From Mariniradius saccharolyticus AK6 (lineage in GTDB: Bacteria > Bacteroidota > Bacteroidia > Cytophagales > Cyclobacteriaceae): 64,000 nt of DNA. A program made the translations under genes and the position numbers. Positions 29,553 to 38,572 of this stretch are shown here, one piece after another. Position 1 is the first letter of the stretch; each line of letters starts with the position of its first letter. The stretch is taken from NCBI RefSeq assembly GCF_000330725.2, contig NZ_AMZY02000007.1, positions 124,001 to 188,000 on the forward strand. Direction: 5' to 3'. The notes beneath the pieces were generated by a model, which saw only the letters and a list, made by a program, of their open reading frames with translations, was not told where the DNA came from and searched no databases.

Positions 29553-29586
29553 GCGAGATAGGACCTTTAGACGCTGGTTCTTGGCT

Positions 29587-29617
29587 CAAAGCTAGTATAA
29601 AAAAATATTTGAACAAA
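29587..29617 (-). promoter_or_regulatory. Bacteroidota-type promoter for the 1156-residue protein gene
   Basis: On the minus strand TTTG (29617-29614), a 19-base spacer and TAGCTTTG (29594-29587) match the -33/-7 pattern TTTG-N19-TAnnTTTG exactly. The start codon is 35 bases downstream of the -7 element. Confidence 0.75.
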
Positions 29618-29622
29618 TTTTT

Positions 29623-29641
29623 AATGTATTTAAAATACATT
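29623..29641. promoter_or_regulatory. 19-base perfect palindrome, possible operator
   Basis: AATGTATTT-A-AAATACATT is a perfect inverted repeat lying 5 bases upstream of the -33 element of the promoter at 29587-29617. The position suits a regulator site, though the AT-rich composition makes chance palindromes more likely. Confidence 0.4.
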
Positions 29642-29854
29642 TTTTATGTTTTAAAAAATTTATAATAAATATTTACGCAAAAAATATCATAACAAATGTA
29701 TTTCATCAAAAAAATAACCACCAAGCTTTCTTCAAAAAGATGTGATTATCCCAATCCGACTATTTGGCGAATGCCAATCAGCGTATCAGTCGGCGAAAAA
29801 TTGAAAAGGACACAATCCGTAAAAGTCAAAAGCCAAGGAATTGTAACAGCATGA

Positions 29855-30604
29855 TCACCTCACAAATCTCCAAATGCCTTCTGCACCTTCTCCAGCAAAC
29901 TCATAGTTCGCCTCTTGGAAAGCCTTCAGTTGCTCAGGGTCCTCAATACGGTTTTTGATGATATGGTTGACCATCATGCCTCTCGCTTTTTTGGCAAAAA
30001 GTCCAATCGTCTCGTATTTCCCATTTCGGTATTCTAGAAAAATCGGTGTCACTACCGAAGATTTCAACTTTTTGGTATCAACTGCCTTGAAATACTCTTG
30101 GGATGCAAGATTGACAATTGGCTGCTTATCGGCTGCTTGATTGATGGCTTTCGCAATTCGAGAACCCCAAAACTCATACAGATTCTTCCCCTTTTTGTTT
30201 TCGAGCCGCACGCCCATTTCCAATCGATAAGGTTGGATCAGGTCCATCGGACGAAGCAGGCCATACAGTCCGGACAGTATCCTCAAATGGGCTTGGGCAA
30301 ATTCAAAATCATCCTTTGAATAGGACTGCACTTCGATTTGGGTATACACATCCCCATGGAATGCCAACAAGGCCTGCTTCGATGTGCTGAAGTCAAAGCT
30401 CTTCTGGAAATCCAGATACCGCCTTTTATTCAATACTGCTAGATTATCCGAAATATCCATCAATTCCTTGATATCGTCCACGGACTTCTTCTTCATCACG
30501 GAGACCAATTCGAATGTTTCCTTTTGGAAATCCGGCAATGTATGGAATTCAATAGACGGATCAGACCAGTCAAGCGTCTTGGCGGGTGAAATAAGGGTAA
30601 GCAT
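29855..30604 (-). CDS. yaaA: peroxide stress protein YaaA (DUF328)
   Basis: A 249-residue cytoplasmic YaaA protein, recognised by the N-terminal MLTLISPAKTLDW, the middle LRILSGLYGLLRPMDLIQPYRLEMG and the C-terminal KKARGMMVNHIIKNRI. In E. coli the protein lowers free intracellular iron and protects DNA and proteins during peroxide stress. Its ATG lies only 3 bases after the stop of the 1831-residue surface protein gene upstream, an odd partner. The C-terminal end GAEGIWRFVR is complete. Confidence 0.94.
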   Translation of the reverse strand: MLTLISPAKTLDWSDPSIEFHTLPDFQKETFELVSVMKKKSVDDIKELMDISDNLAVLNKRRYLDFQKSFDFSTSKQALLAFHGDVYTQIEVQSYSKDDFEFAQAHLRILSGLYGLLRPMDLIQPYRLEMGVRLENKKGKNLYEFWGSRIAKAINQAADKQPIVNLASQEYFKAVDTKKLKSSVVTPIFLEYRNGKYETIGLFAKKARGMMVNHIIKNRIEDPEQLKAFQEANYEFAGEGAEGIWRFVR

Positions 30605-30607
30605 GTT

Positions 30608-33600
30608 TTACTCGATGACGATAATGGATTTGGTTATTGAATTGGTGACGTTTTGCCTTTGGCTCCTGTACTTGACAACCACTGGATAAACTCCAATGGG
30701 TACGTATTTGCCATCGACAGTCCCGTCCCATTGGCAAACATTGATCTCGCCGTTGATGTTCGACTGTTGGCAATAAAAAATCAATTCTCCCCACCGATTG
30801 AATATAAATACCTCAAGGTCAGAGACAAAATCATTAGTGTACACTTCAAAGCGTTTGCTTGGATTGCTCGGCGTCATGGCATCAGGGAAGATCACCCGCA
30901 GTGCACAGTCTTCATTGACAGTAAACGAAACCGTATAGGAACACCCCAAATCGTCACCGACCGTCAATAGGTAACTTCCTGCTTCTGTCGGGGTCAACTC
31001 AGGTGCTGTACTTATTTCGACGCCGTTCAGTAGCCATCTGTAAGTTGAATAAGTTCCAGGGGTAATCGTCGCAGTCACTCCCTCTACCGCACATATTATG
31101 TACACCGGGTCAATCACCGGAGGCACGATGGTCGATCGGATTACTTGGATTTGCTCCCTTGCCAACTCGCATCCATCAACGCTTGTCAGAACAACTTGAT
31201 AGATTCCTTCGTCCGAAACGTTGATCGAAGTCAAATTCTCATATTGCGGCAGCGCTACAGGATTGTTGTTCACCACAAATAACCAGTCGATCCGCTCCAC
31301 AAAAGTCTGGTCAGCCTCCAGCGAAACCACTGTAAAGGCATCTTCCACGCAGAATGGAATCACTTCCAATGCGGCATCCACACTCAAAGCGTAAGGTGGT
31401 GCGGTAAATGTGATGATTCTCGGCGGGCAAAGCGCACCCGACCTAGGCTGGACTTCCAATGAATAGGTGCCCGGAGCCGGAGGGAAAAACCGCTGATCAC
31501 GTCCAACGATATCTCCAGCTTCATTTCTCCAGAAGAAATTGACGTTCCCAGGATTTGTATTGTTTAAAATCGCGTCAAAATACTGTCCGAGCGCACAATC
31601 CACCTGGGCAAAGCTCACAGCAAAATCGACGAAAATATTGTTGAGGATCGTGATTTGCCTTTGCGCAGGACAAAGAAGCCCATTCGGATCTGTGCCCGTC
31701 ATCGTGTATTGGCCGGTTACGGAAATCGTGTAAGAGCCATCTTGATTTGGAGTGATAGGTTGATTGTTGGGCCCTACTAGGGTATAGACAAGATTTTGTT
31801 GCGAAACCGGGGTAAAGGTAAACTCCTGACAAATAGACAAATCATTTGGAATTGAAAATTCCGCCTGTTCCCTTTCATCCACAATGTATTGACCTGGATC
31901 AGGAACCGAGCAATTGAATTGATCGATAATTTCGATCGTATAGGTTCCTGCCTCCACCGAAATCCTGACCGAATCTTCGTTCGTGAAGGCTCCGGTAGTC
32001 TCCAACCCATTTTCTACACGAATTGCCCTATAGGTACCGGTCTGTGGTCCCGCAGGGAAAACCACCAACAATTCCCCGTTTTCCACACCAACCGGGCCGC
32101 AGACCTCTGGGCTTGCTTGTACGATGAAGTCTTCAATCCCTGTAGGCGGATTCAGATTTCTGATTTGAACTGGAAGCGAAAACTCGCAGCCTGTATCATT
32201 TGTAGCCCTGACGGTGTACACTCCCGGCTCCAAATTGGAGACAATTGGTAGGACGTCTCCAGCATTTACATTGGTGAATCGTTGACCAGTTTCAACTACG
32301 ATGATCTCATCAGCCGCAGTTAACGCGGTAATCTCAAAACTTCCCGTAGGCTGGCCACAAGCATCTGCATCGGTCAAAACGACCGCCTCCACGGCTGGAA
32401 GCGGCCAAACGATCAATTCCACCACCTTCTCAACCAAGCAACCTGGGACAATCGGATCTTCGGCCACAAAAATGATATCGTAGATTCCAGGTCCGGGTAG
32501 GGTATTTGCCACCAATTCCAATTCAAAGAAGTCACCAAGAGAAACCCGGTTGTTGGTCCCTTGAACCTGGTAAAACCATTCGCCAACTATTGGGGTATTG
32601 GGCGCAAACACCACCAAACTCTCATCAAAGCAAACTTGGTCAGCAGTTTGGGTAAGGTCAAAATCAAACGGAGGGCCTACAAATACCGATGCAGTGGCGG
32701 GACAAGGATTGAAGAATTCGGCAGGAATATCATCAGGTCTTCTGTGCGACACAGTGACGGTAAAAATGCTTTCCTCATTTACGAAAATCGTGTTGGAATT
32801 GCTGTCGCCAAAAAGCGTCCCTTGGGCATTTCTCCACTCAAAATCATACAATCCATCGGCAGGATCATATCCGTCTATAGCGGTCAAAGAAACAGGGTTT
32901 CCTGAACATAGCGTCGCTTCGCCTGGCAATGTCAACGTAGGAGGAGCTATCACTTCTACCTCCAAAGATGCTTCATAGAAATCAGGATCGCCGCACCTGT
33001 CTACCCGAAGACTTACCGTGTAGGTACCCGGCCTGGTAAATGGCTGTTCCAAAACTTGGAAATTTTCGCCCGGTCCTCCATAATTATTGAGAATTGAAGT
33101 ACCGTCCTCATGGACAATTGTCCAGAAATAGCTGTCAATGTCCGGCTCTCCGCCCCCTTCGAACTCTCCCAAGGCTCCGTTTTGCGGATCGATGCATAGG
33201 AAGGGAGTCCCAGCCAGCGCCGGTTCCGGAATACTGCTGCCTGACTGTTGCACAAAAGAAGGCAATCCAAGATTGGAGGTACCAAGTAAAGTCGATGTAC
33301 CGTTTTCATTGTAGGCGCTTCGGTTGCAGTCTTGTCCCGCATTGATCGTTCCCAATACATTTTGGCCTGGTCGGGCAACGTAAATCTGACCGTCTGGACC
33401 GATCTGCAAAGCACCAAAAGGTCCAGAAGTTGTCAGGGTATTTCTAACCGGGGAATTCAAAATACATGCCTCACGCTGTGGCCTTGTGGTGGCGCTGCTG
33501 AAGCAAGTTGCACAAGGAATTGGGTTATTTCCCGTCTGTTCAGGGGCCTGGATCAAAAACTCGTCGATTTTCCCGTTGCCTCCCCGATAGGATACATAGA

Positions 33601-36103
33601 CGCGGCTGCCGTCGTTTGAAAATTCCAAACCATATACTTGATCATTGTTGCAACCCAAATCCAATAGGGCATATTCGGTCATTTCGCCCGTGTTTTGGTC
33701 GAAATCAAATATCTCCAAGCGGCTACATGCACCGTCCGAAATCGTCACGGCCACCTTGGTGCCATCTGGACTGAATTTCATGCTTCCGACGCCACTGTTG
33801 AATCCATGGGAAGATCCAACCGAGGAAAGCACAGGTTGTCCTATTCCATGGATCGAGACGGGATAGGCGCGGAATGTATTGTTGCCCAACTCATGGAAAA
33901 GTACCCAAGTCGTATCCCCTGCCGCCAAGGCGGCTGAATGCTCTGTCGAAGGACTGAATAGGAAATTATCCTTGGAGACCACGTTGCCTACCCCATTTTG
34001 GTTTTCGGCTTTGATATCGACCACGGAGAACTTGACTTGATTACTGCCATCTTGGGCCAGTTGGGTCGTAAAAAGATAGAAAATGGTCTCATCCGTGGGG
34101 ACCGGGACAGCTATGACACTTTGCGAGGAAAGGTTGCTTCCCCCGATGGAATCACCGTTTTCCATGATGTTGCCGTTGAGGTCCCAAACTGTTTCTCCAT
34201 CCGTGAAAAACAAGACTTGTCCCGTTCCATCCGAAATGGTGGTGGTCCCTGCGGGAATATTCTGGTTGTGTCCTACCGGTCTCGGCAAAGGCGCATTTGG
34301 ATTGTTCGGATCGGGATTGAAGTCAAGTCCTGCTCCATCGCCAAAGTACCAAACGTTGTTACTTTGATCCAAAAGATCCCAAATCCGCACCCTTACGCTT
34401 CCGTAGGCATAGCAGGATGAACCCGGTTCCCTGACCAAAACCCAATACAAGCCCGGCAAATCCACGCAGTTGTCTTTGCTGGAACGCCACTCGCGGATAT
34501 TGGACCAGAAATACTCGTAATTGCCTTGGCCGCCACCTTGGCCCCCTCCTTGCCCACCGCCCTGCTGCACTTCGAGCATCGAGCCAATGTCCACGCAGGC
34601 TCCTTCGCAGACTGTGGTGTCTTGCGAGCTAAATTGCACCTGAAGATCATTTTCCAACAAAGAAATGGTCTTGTTGACCGTTTGGGTCGAACCATCAGCA
34701 AAAGTCACAGTCAAGGTAACGTCAATACTTTGATTGGCAGTCGCATCTTCCGGAATCAACAAATGCTCTTGGGTGAAATCAATGTCCACCGGCTGCCCGT
34801 CCTCATCCACCAAGGGAGGATTGAATGTCCACTCAAAGCTAACCGGTCTATAGTTCTCTGGTGTAATGAGACTGGTCAACTGCACAGGATTGTTGCTACA
34901 GGGTTGGTCAGGCTCCCAAGTAAAGTCAACCGTGGGCGATATGGTGGCGTTTGGTGCAAACTTGGGGAAAATACGTCCACAGAAATCAGTGCCATTAAAG
35001 GGATCCTCAGCCAACACCAAGTCATCCAAAACCGGCTCATTCGGATTATTGACCCGCCCGATCAACTGTGGGCCGCCAAGCACTTCCTCATAGATATAAT
35101 AGAGCCGCCCGTCCGGCCCGACTTTCACATCGTAAATTGCATGAACTGGATTATCCAACGGAATCGCCTCCGGAGATGCGGTCAAATTGTTTGATGGAAT
35201 TCTGAAAAGCTGGTTACCCCTTGAGAAGTAAATAAATGCCCCATCTGGGGAAAAGCTCGCTCCGCCGTATGCCTGACCGTTTGAAGACTGGGAAATAGGC
35301 TCCTGACTTCCGAAAGTCCCGCTTGCCGTGTCAAAACCCAAGACAACAATGTTTTGGTTGGGATCATCAGGGATCAGAATGACTCTTTGGGATGCCTCAT
35401 CAAACACCATAAACTTTGGTGTGAATGGAACCGCTGCATTTGAAATGAGAGTAAATTCCCCTGGATTGGCTCCGATCCTTCTGGAAACTATCGAACCTCC
35501 TTCGATGCTGATAAGATAAGAAGGGGATTGAGGGGTTTTGACAACGAGGATTGGACCATTGACCGCGCCGACGACCACCTGGTCTTTCTCAATGATTTCA
35601 CCCAAGGGCGGCTCATTACCAACGGCCTGACCCGGTGCATTCATGTCGATCAGGGCATATTGTAGGTCGCCCGCGGGACTGACATAAAATATATAATATA
35701 ACCTATCTCCCTGAGGTTCATATGACAAAATCCCAATACCCACCTGCTGTTGACCATTGATATCACCGTTGATCCCGGGAGCGACTCCTTCTAGGATTTG
35801 GTTATTGGCATCGTAGACCAAGACACCGTTTGAATAAAAAATAATGTTGCCAGATATTGGATCAATGGCGACAGCGTTGTTATTTTGTCCAACTATCACC
35901 CCTGACGGTAAAGTCCTTACAATCGGATCACCCCCTTTACCAAAAGATAAATAATTGTTTTGACCGGTGCCACAGTCACCAAACACCCATTCATTGTTGT
36001 TGAATCCTTGACCAAAAACAATTGTCGGATTCATCCAAAAGTTCAGAAGCGTTACTCCAACAAAAAAAAAGATAATTTTTATGGAAATAATAGGGCTTTT
36101 CAT
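30608..36103 (-). CDS. giant secreted gliding-motility-type protein with T9SS type B sorting domain (1831 residues)
   Basis: Largest of the three paralogues. After a signal peptide (ending near TIVFGQ) come two beta-propeller-like halves (DGRLYYIYE, SPDGTKVAV, FSNDGSRVYVSY, GPDGQIYVA) separated by an immunoglobulin-like domain and a Gly-Gln tract (about residues 512-528). The second part (about 960 onward) has the same PKD and Cys-rich module order as the 902- and 1156-residue proteins and ends in a CHU_C domain (YTNDFVSDLEVFIFNRWGELIFY onward). Predicted T9SS substrate at the cell surface, adhesin-like; no enzyme domain. Divergent from a PorP/SprF gene, a usual partner of such proteins. yaaA follows in the same direction. 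Confidence 0.9.
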   Translation of the reverse strand: MKSPIISIKIIFFFVGVTLLNFWMNPTIVFGQGFNNNEWVFGDCGTGQNNYLSFGKGGDPIVRTLPSGVIVGQNNNAVAIDPISGNIIFYSNGVLVYDANNQILEGVAPGINGDINGQQQVGIGILSYEPQGDRLYYIFYVSPAGDLQYALIDMNAPGQAVGNEPPLGEIIEKDQVVVGAVNGPILVVKTPQSPSYLISIEGGSIVSRRIGANPGEFTLISNAAVPFTPKFMVFDEASQRVILIPDDPNQNIVVLGFDTASGTFGSQEPISQSSNGQAYGGASFSPDGAFIYFSRGNQLFRIPSNNLTASPEAIPLDNPVHAIYDVKVGPDGRLYYIYEEVLGGPQLIGRVNNPNEPVLDDLVLAEDPFNGTDFCGRIFPKFAPNATISPTVDFTWEPDQPCSNNPVQLTSLITPENYRPVSFEWTFNPPLVDEDGQPVDIDFTQEHLLIPEDATANQSIDVTLTVTFADGSTQTVNKTISLLENDLQVQFSSQDTTVCEGACVDIGSMLEVQQGGGQGGGQGGGQGNYEYFWSNIREWRSSKDNCVDLPGLYWVLVREPGSSCYAYGSVRVRIWDLLDQSNNVWYFGDGAGLDFNPDPNNPNAPLPRPVGHNQNIPAGTTTISDGTGQVLFFTDGETVWDLNGNIMENGDSIGGSNLSSQSVIAVPVPTDETIFYLFTTQLAQDGSNQVKFSVVDIKAENQNGVGNVVSKDNFLFSPSTEHSAALAAGDTTWVLFHELGNNTFRAYPVSIHGIGQPVLSSVGSSHGFNSGVGSMKFSPDGTKVAVTISDGACSRLEIFDFDQNTGEMTEYALLDLGCNNDQVYGLEFSNDGSRVYVSYRGGNGKIDEFLIQAPEQTGNNPIPCATCFSSATTRPQREACILNSPVRNTLTTSGPFGALQIGPDGQIYVARPGQNVLGTINAGQDCNRSAYNENGTSTLLGTSNLGLPSFVQQSGSSIPEPALAGTPFLCIDPQNGALGEFEGGGEPDIDSYFWTIVHEDGTSILNNYGGPGENFQVLEQPFTRPGTYTVSLRVDRCGDPDFYEASLEVEVIAPPTLTLPGEATLCSGNPVSLTAIDGYDPADGLYDFEWRNAQGTLFGDSNSNTIFVNEESIFTVTVSHRRPDDIPAEFFNPCPATASVFVGPPFDFDLTQTADQVCFDESLVVFAPNTPIVGEWFYQVQGTNNRVSLGDFFELELVANTLPGPGIYDIIFVAEDPIVPGCLVEKVVELIVWPLPAVEAVVLTDADACGQPTGSFEITALTAADEIIVVETGQRFTNVNAGDVLPIVSNLEPGVYTVRATNDTGCEFSLPVQIRNLNPPTGIEDFIVQASPEVCGPVGVENGELLVVFPAGPQTGTYRAIRVENGLETTGAFTNEDSVRISVEAGTYTIEIIDQFNCSVPDPGQYIVDEREQAEFSIPNDLSICQEFTFTPVSQQNLVYTLVGPNNQPITPNQDGSYTISVTGQYTMTGTDPNGLLCPAQRQITILNNIFVDFAVSFAQVDCALGQYFDAILNNTNPGNVNFFWRNEAGDIVGRDQRFFPPAPGTYSLEVQPRSGALCPPRIITFTAPPYALSVDAALEVIPFCVEDAFTVVSLEADQTFVERIDWLFVVNNNPVALPQYENLTSINVSDEGIYQVVLTSVDGCELAREQIQVIRSTIVPPVIDPVYIICAVEGVTATITPGTYSTYRWLLNGVEISTAPELTPTEAGSYLLTVGDDLGCSYTVSFTVNEDCALRVIFPDAMTPSNPSKRFEVYTNDFVSDLEVFIFNRWGELIFYCQQSNINGEINVCQWDGTVDGKYVPIGVYPVVVKYRSQRQNVTNSITKSIIVIE
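34526..34561 (-). repeat. tandem 12-bp repeat coding for Gly-Gly-Gly-Gln
   Basis: Three imperfect 12-bp units inside the 1831-residue protein gene encode a GGGQ tract, a flexible linker between a propeller-like half and the following domain. Such tracts can change length by replication slippage. Confidence 0.7.
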
Positions 36104-36149
36104 AATTTACACCTTGCGACTAAAACAACCAAACGCATTCAACGTTGCT

Positions 36150-37232
36150 ATGGTGGGTTTGAACACTAACATAACGAATAACAACTTGCGAAGGTCTTTT
36201 TTCTACCGTCTTTTTTTTATGGGCCTTATCCTGTTGGGCTCAGGGAAAGCTTTGGCGCAGGATCCACAGTTTAGCCAGTATTACGCAGCGCCTCTGTACC
36301 TAAACCCTGCATTTGCCGGATCCGAATTGTTGCCGCGTATCGGCGCCAACTATCGAAACCAATGGCCTGGCTTAGAAGCGCAGTTTACGACATTTTCGGC
36401 ATACTTCGATACCTACTTAGATAATTACAATTCCGGCCTCGGCTTCTACGTGATGAACGATGTCGAGGGCGGTGCCAAACTGAGGTCTTTCACCTTCGCG
36501 GGGCAATATTCCTACGAACTTCGCATCAGTGACAACGCCTATTTCCGCCCTGGTTTCCAAGCCGCCTACATGCGGCGCGATATCGGCTATTATGAAAACC
36601 TGGTTTTTGCGAACCAAATCAATCCGGGCGATCCATTCGGGCCCCTACTTCCGAGCAATGGACTCGACGGCTCCGGAGATCCGGTAAACCTTCTTTCTCT
36701 TTCATTCGGGGGCTTATTCTTTACAGACAAGTTTTGGTTTGGCATCTCTGCTCACCATGTCAATGAACCCAACCAATCGTTTTTGGAAGGGGTGAGCCCA
36801 TTGCCTGCAAAATACTCCATCCATACTGGTTATAGGATTTCATTGGGGACTGGCACTTATCGGAGGGATTTTACCCATTACAGAAAAGATAGATACCTTT
36901 TGCCAACCCTGAATTACAAGCGCCAGGGGCCATTCGAACAGTTGGACTTGGGCGCGTATATTCACCTAGAGCCGATCAATTTTGGCCTTTGGTATCGGGG
37001 AGTGCCATACAGACCTGTGGAAAACCAAAACAACCGGGACGCCATCGTCATGATGATTGGCTTGAACCTTCCGACTGGCATGAGCATGGGCTACAGCTTT
37101 GACTATACCGTTTCCCAACTTGGTATCCAATCGGGCGGCGCCCATGAGGTCAGCATTGCGTTTCTACTTGCAGATAAAAACAGGTCAAAAACCAACAAAA
37201 GAGAGACAATCCTACCCTGTCCCAAATTCTAA
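36150..37232 (+). CDS. PorP/SprF-family type IX secretion outer-membrane protein
   Basis: A 360-residue outer-membrane protein of the PorP/SprF family, recognised by DPQFSQYYAAPLYLNPAFAGS directly after the signal peptide and by the later GLGFYVMNDVEGGAKLRSF, FRPGFQAAYMRRDIGY and FGGLFFTDKFWFGISAHHVNEP. These proteins are beta barrels that hold or help export particular T9SS substrates; SprF does this for the gliding adhesin SprB. The frame opens at 36081, inside the divergent gene; the ATG at 36150 gives a good signal peptide (RRSFFYRLFFMGLILLGSGKALAQ region) and leaves 46 bases for divergent promoters. The protease gene follows after 2 bases. Confidence 0.93.
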   Translation: MVGLNTNITNNNLRRSFFYRLFFMGLILLGSGKALAQDPQFSQYYAAPLYLNPAFAGSELLPRIGANYRNQWPGLEAQFTTFSAYFDTYLDNYNSGLGFYVMNDVEGGAKLRSFTFAGQYSYELRISDNAYFRPGFQAAYMRRDIGYYENLVFANQINPGDPFGPLLPSNGLDGSGDPVNLLSLSFGGLFFTDKFWFGISAHHVNEPNQSFLEGVSPLPAKYSIHTGYRISLGTGTYRRDFTHYRKDRYLLPTLNYKRQGPFEQLDLGAYIHLEPINFGLWYRGVPYRPVENQNNRDAIVMMIGLNLPTGMSMGYSFDYTVSQLGIQSGGAHEVSIAFLLADKNRSKTNKRETILPCPKF

Positions 37233-37234
37233 AC

Positions 37235-38470
37235 ATGCAGCCATTGGAAATCAAATACCTGATCCTGGGCATTTTAAGCCTGGGATTTTTTGCTGATAAG
37301 GTATTGGATTACCTCAATATCAAGCGCCCGGTTCCCCGCGTGCCGAAAACTTTGGAAGAGTACGTCAATCCCGAAAAACTTGAAAAAGCCAAAGAATACC
37401 AATGGATCAATTACCGATTCGGCTTGGTGACCGGTGCAGTCGCTTTCTTTCTCACTTTTCTGCTAATCTTCTCCGGTGCGTTTGGGGTTTTGGACCTTTG
37501 GCTATCACAATACATCGAGAATCCAATGTTGCTTTCCATCTTCTTTTTTGGAATCGTCTTCATCGGGAGCGATATACTGTCGATCCCGTTTGACTACTAC
37601 CAAACCTTCGTGATAGAGGAAAAATACGGATTCAACAAAACCACCCGAAAAACTTATTTCCTTGATAAAATCAAAGGCTACGTGCTGTCCATCATTGTCG
37701 GAGGTGGATTGCTGGCCCTCCTACTGTTTCTGATCCATCAGATCGGGAAGGATTTCTGGTGGCAGTTTTGGCTGATTTCAGCCATTTTCATGGTTTTGGT
37801 CAACCTTTTCTACACCTCTTGGATCCTGCCGATCTTCAATAAACTGACCCCACTCGAAAACGGGGAATTGAAGGAAATGATCATCCGCTATGCCAAATCG
37901 GTGGATTTCCCGCTGGAAAATATCTTCGTACTCGACGGCAGCAAGCGCTCTTCCAAGGCCAATGCCTTCTTCTCAGGCTTTGGTAAAAGAAAGAAAGTCG
38001 TGCTATTCGATACCCTGATCGAGCAGCATACACCACAGGAACTAGTTGCGGTTTTGGCTCATGAAATCGGCCATTACAAGAAAAAGCACATTCTTTCCGG
38101 GATGCTCCTTTCCGTGGCGCAAGTCGGCCTACTGCTTTTCATTCTTTCGGAGTTTATTTTCAGCGAAAACATGAGCCTCGCTCTTGGTGGCAGCCACATG
38201 GCAATCCACCTCAACATCATTGGCTTTACCATATTGTTTTCGCCTATTTCCACGGTGTTGGGCATCGGTATGAACATGATCAGTCGGAAAAACGAATTTG
38301 AGGCGGATGCCTATGCCAAGACGACTTTTGACGGCATCCCACTTGCCGAAGCTTTGAAAACCCTCTCGGTCAATACCCTGAGCAATATCAATCCGCATCC
38401 TTTGTATGTATTCGTGCACTATTCGCATCCCCCGCTTTTACAGCGATTGGAAAGGTTGGAGGCATCTTGA
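37235..38470 (+). CDS. M48 family CAAX-type (Ste24) zinc metallopeptidase
   Basis: A 411-residue membrane protease with several transmembrane segments. The zinc site is the HEIGH motif (His276, Glu277, His280) followed by the acidic ligand in KNEFEADAYAK. Length, multiple membrane segments and the EKYGFNKTTRKTYFLDKIKG block fit the Ste24/CAAX prenyl protease 1 type rather than HtpX. In bacteria these are thought to act in membrane protein quality control, as prenylated CAAX proteins are absent. It begins 2 bases after the PorP/SprF stop. Confidence 0.93.
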   Translation: MQPLEIKYLILGILSLGFFADKVLDYLNIKRPVPRVPKTLEEYVNPEKLEKAKEYQWINYRFGLVTGAVAFFLTFLLIFSGAFGVLDLWLSQYIENPMLLSIFFFGIVFIGSDILSIPFDYYQTFVIEEKYGFNKTTRKTYFLDKIKGYVLSIIVGGGLLALLLFLIHQIGKDFWWQFWLISAIFMVLVNLFYTSWILPIFNKLTPLENGELKEMIIRYAKSVDFPLENIFVLDGSKRSSKANAFFSGFGKRKKVVLFDTLIEQHTPQELVAVLAHEIGHYKKKHILSGMLLSVAQVGLLLFILSEFIFSENMSLALGGSHMAIHLNIIGFTILFSPISTVLGIGMNMISRKNEFEADAYAKTTFDGIPLAEALKTLSVNTLSNINPHPLYVFVHYSHPPLLQRLERLEAS

Positions 38471-38572
38471 TGGGATATCTTTGATTTGGACTTTATGCCT
38501 AAATAAATAATCATTTCCCAAATTCATTTTTCGGATTAAATTGGTGGAGATTAACCCAAAATCCCTCCAACC

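Larger units (their letters stand above)
29553..29854. other. 302-base AT-rich intergenic region
   Basis: Very AT-rich stretch between yaaA and the 1156-residue protein gene. It contains a consensus promoter and a palindrome for the downstream gene (annotated separately). No gene is seen in the remainder, which must also hold the end of the yaaA transcript. Confidence 0.65.
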
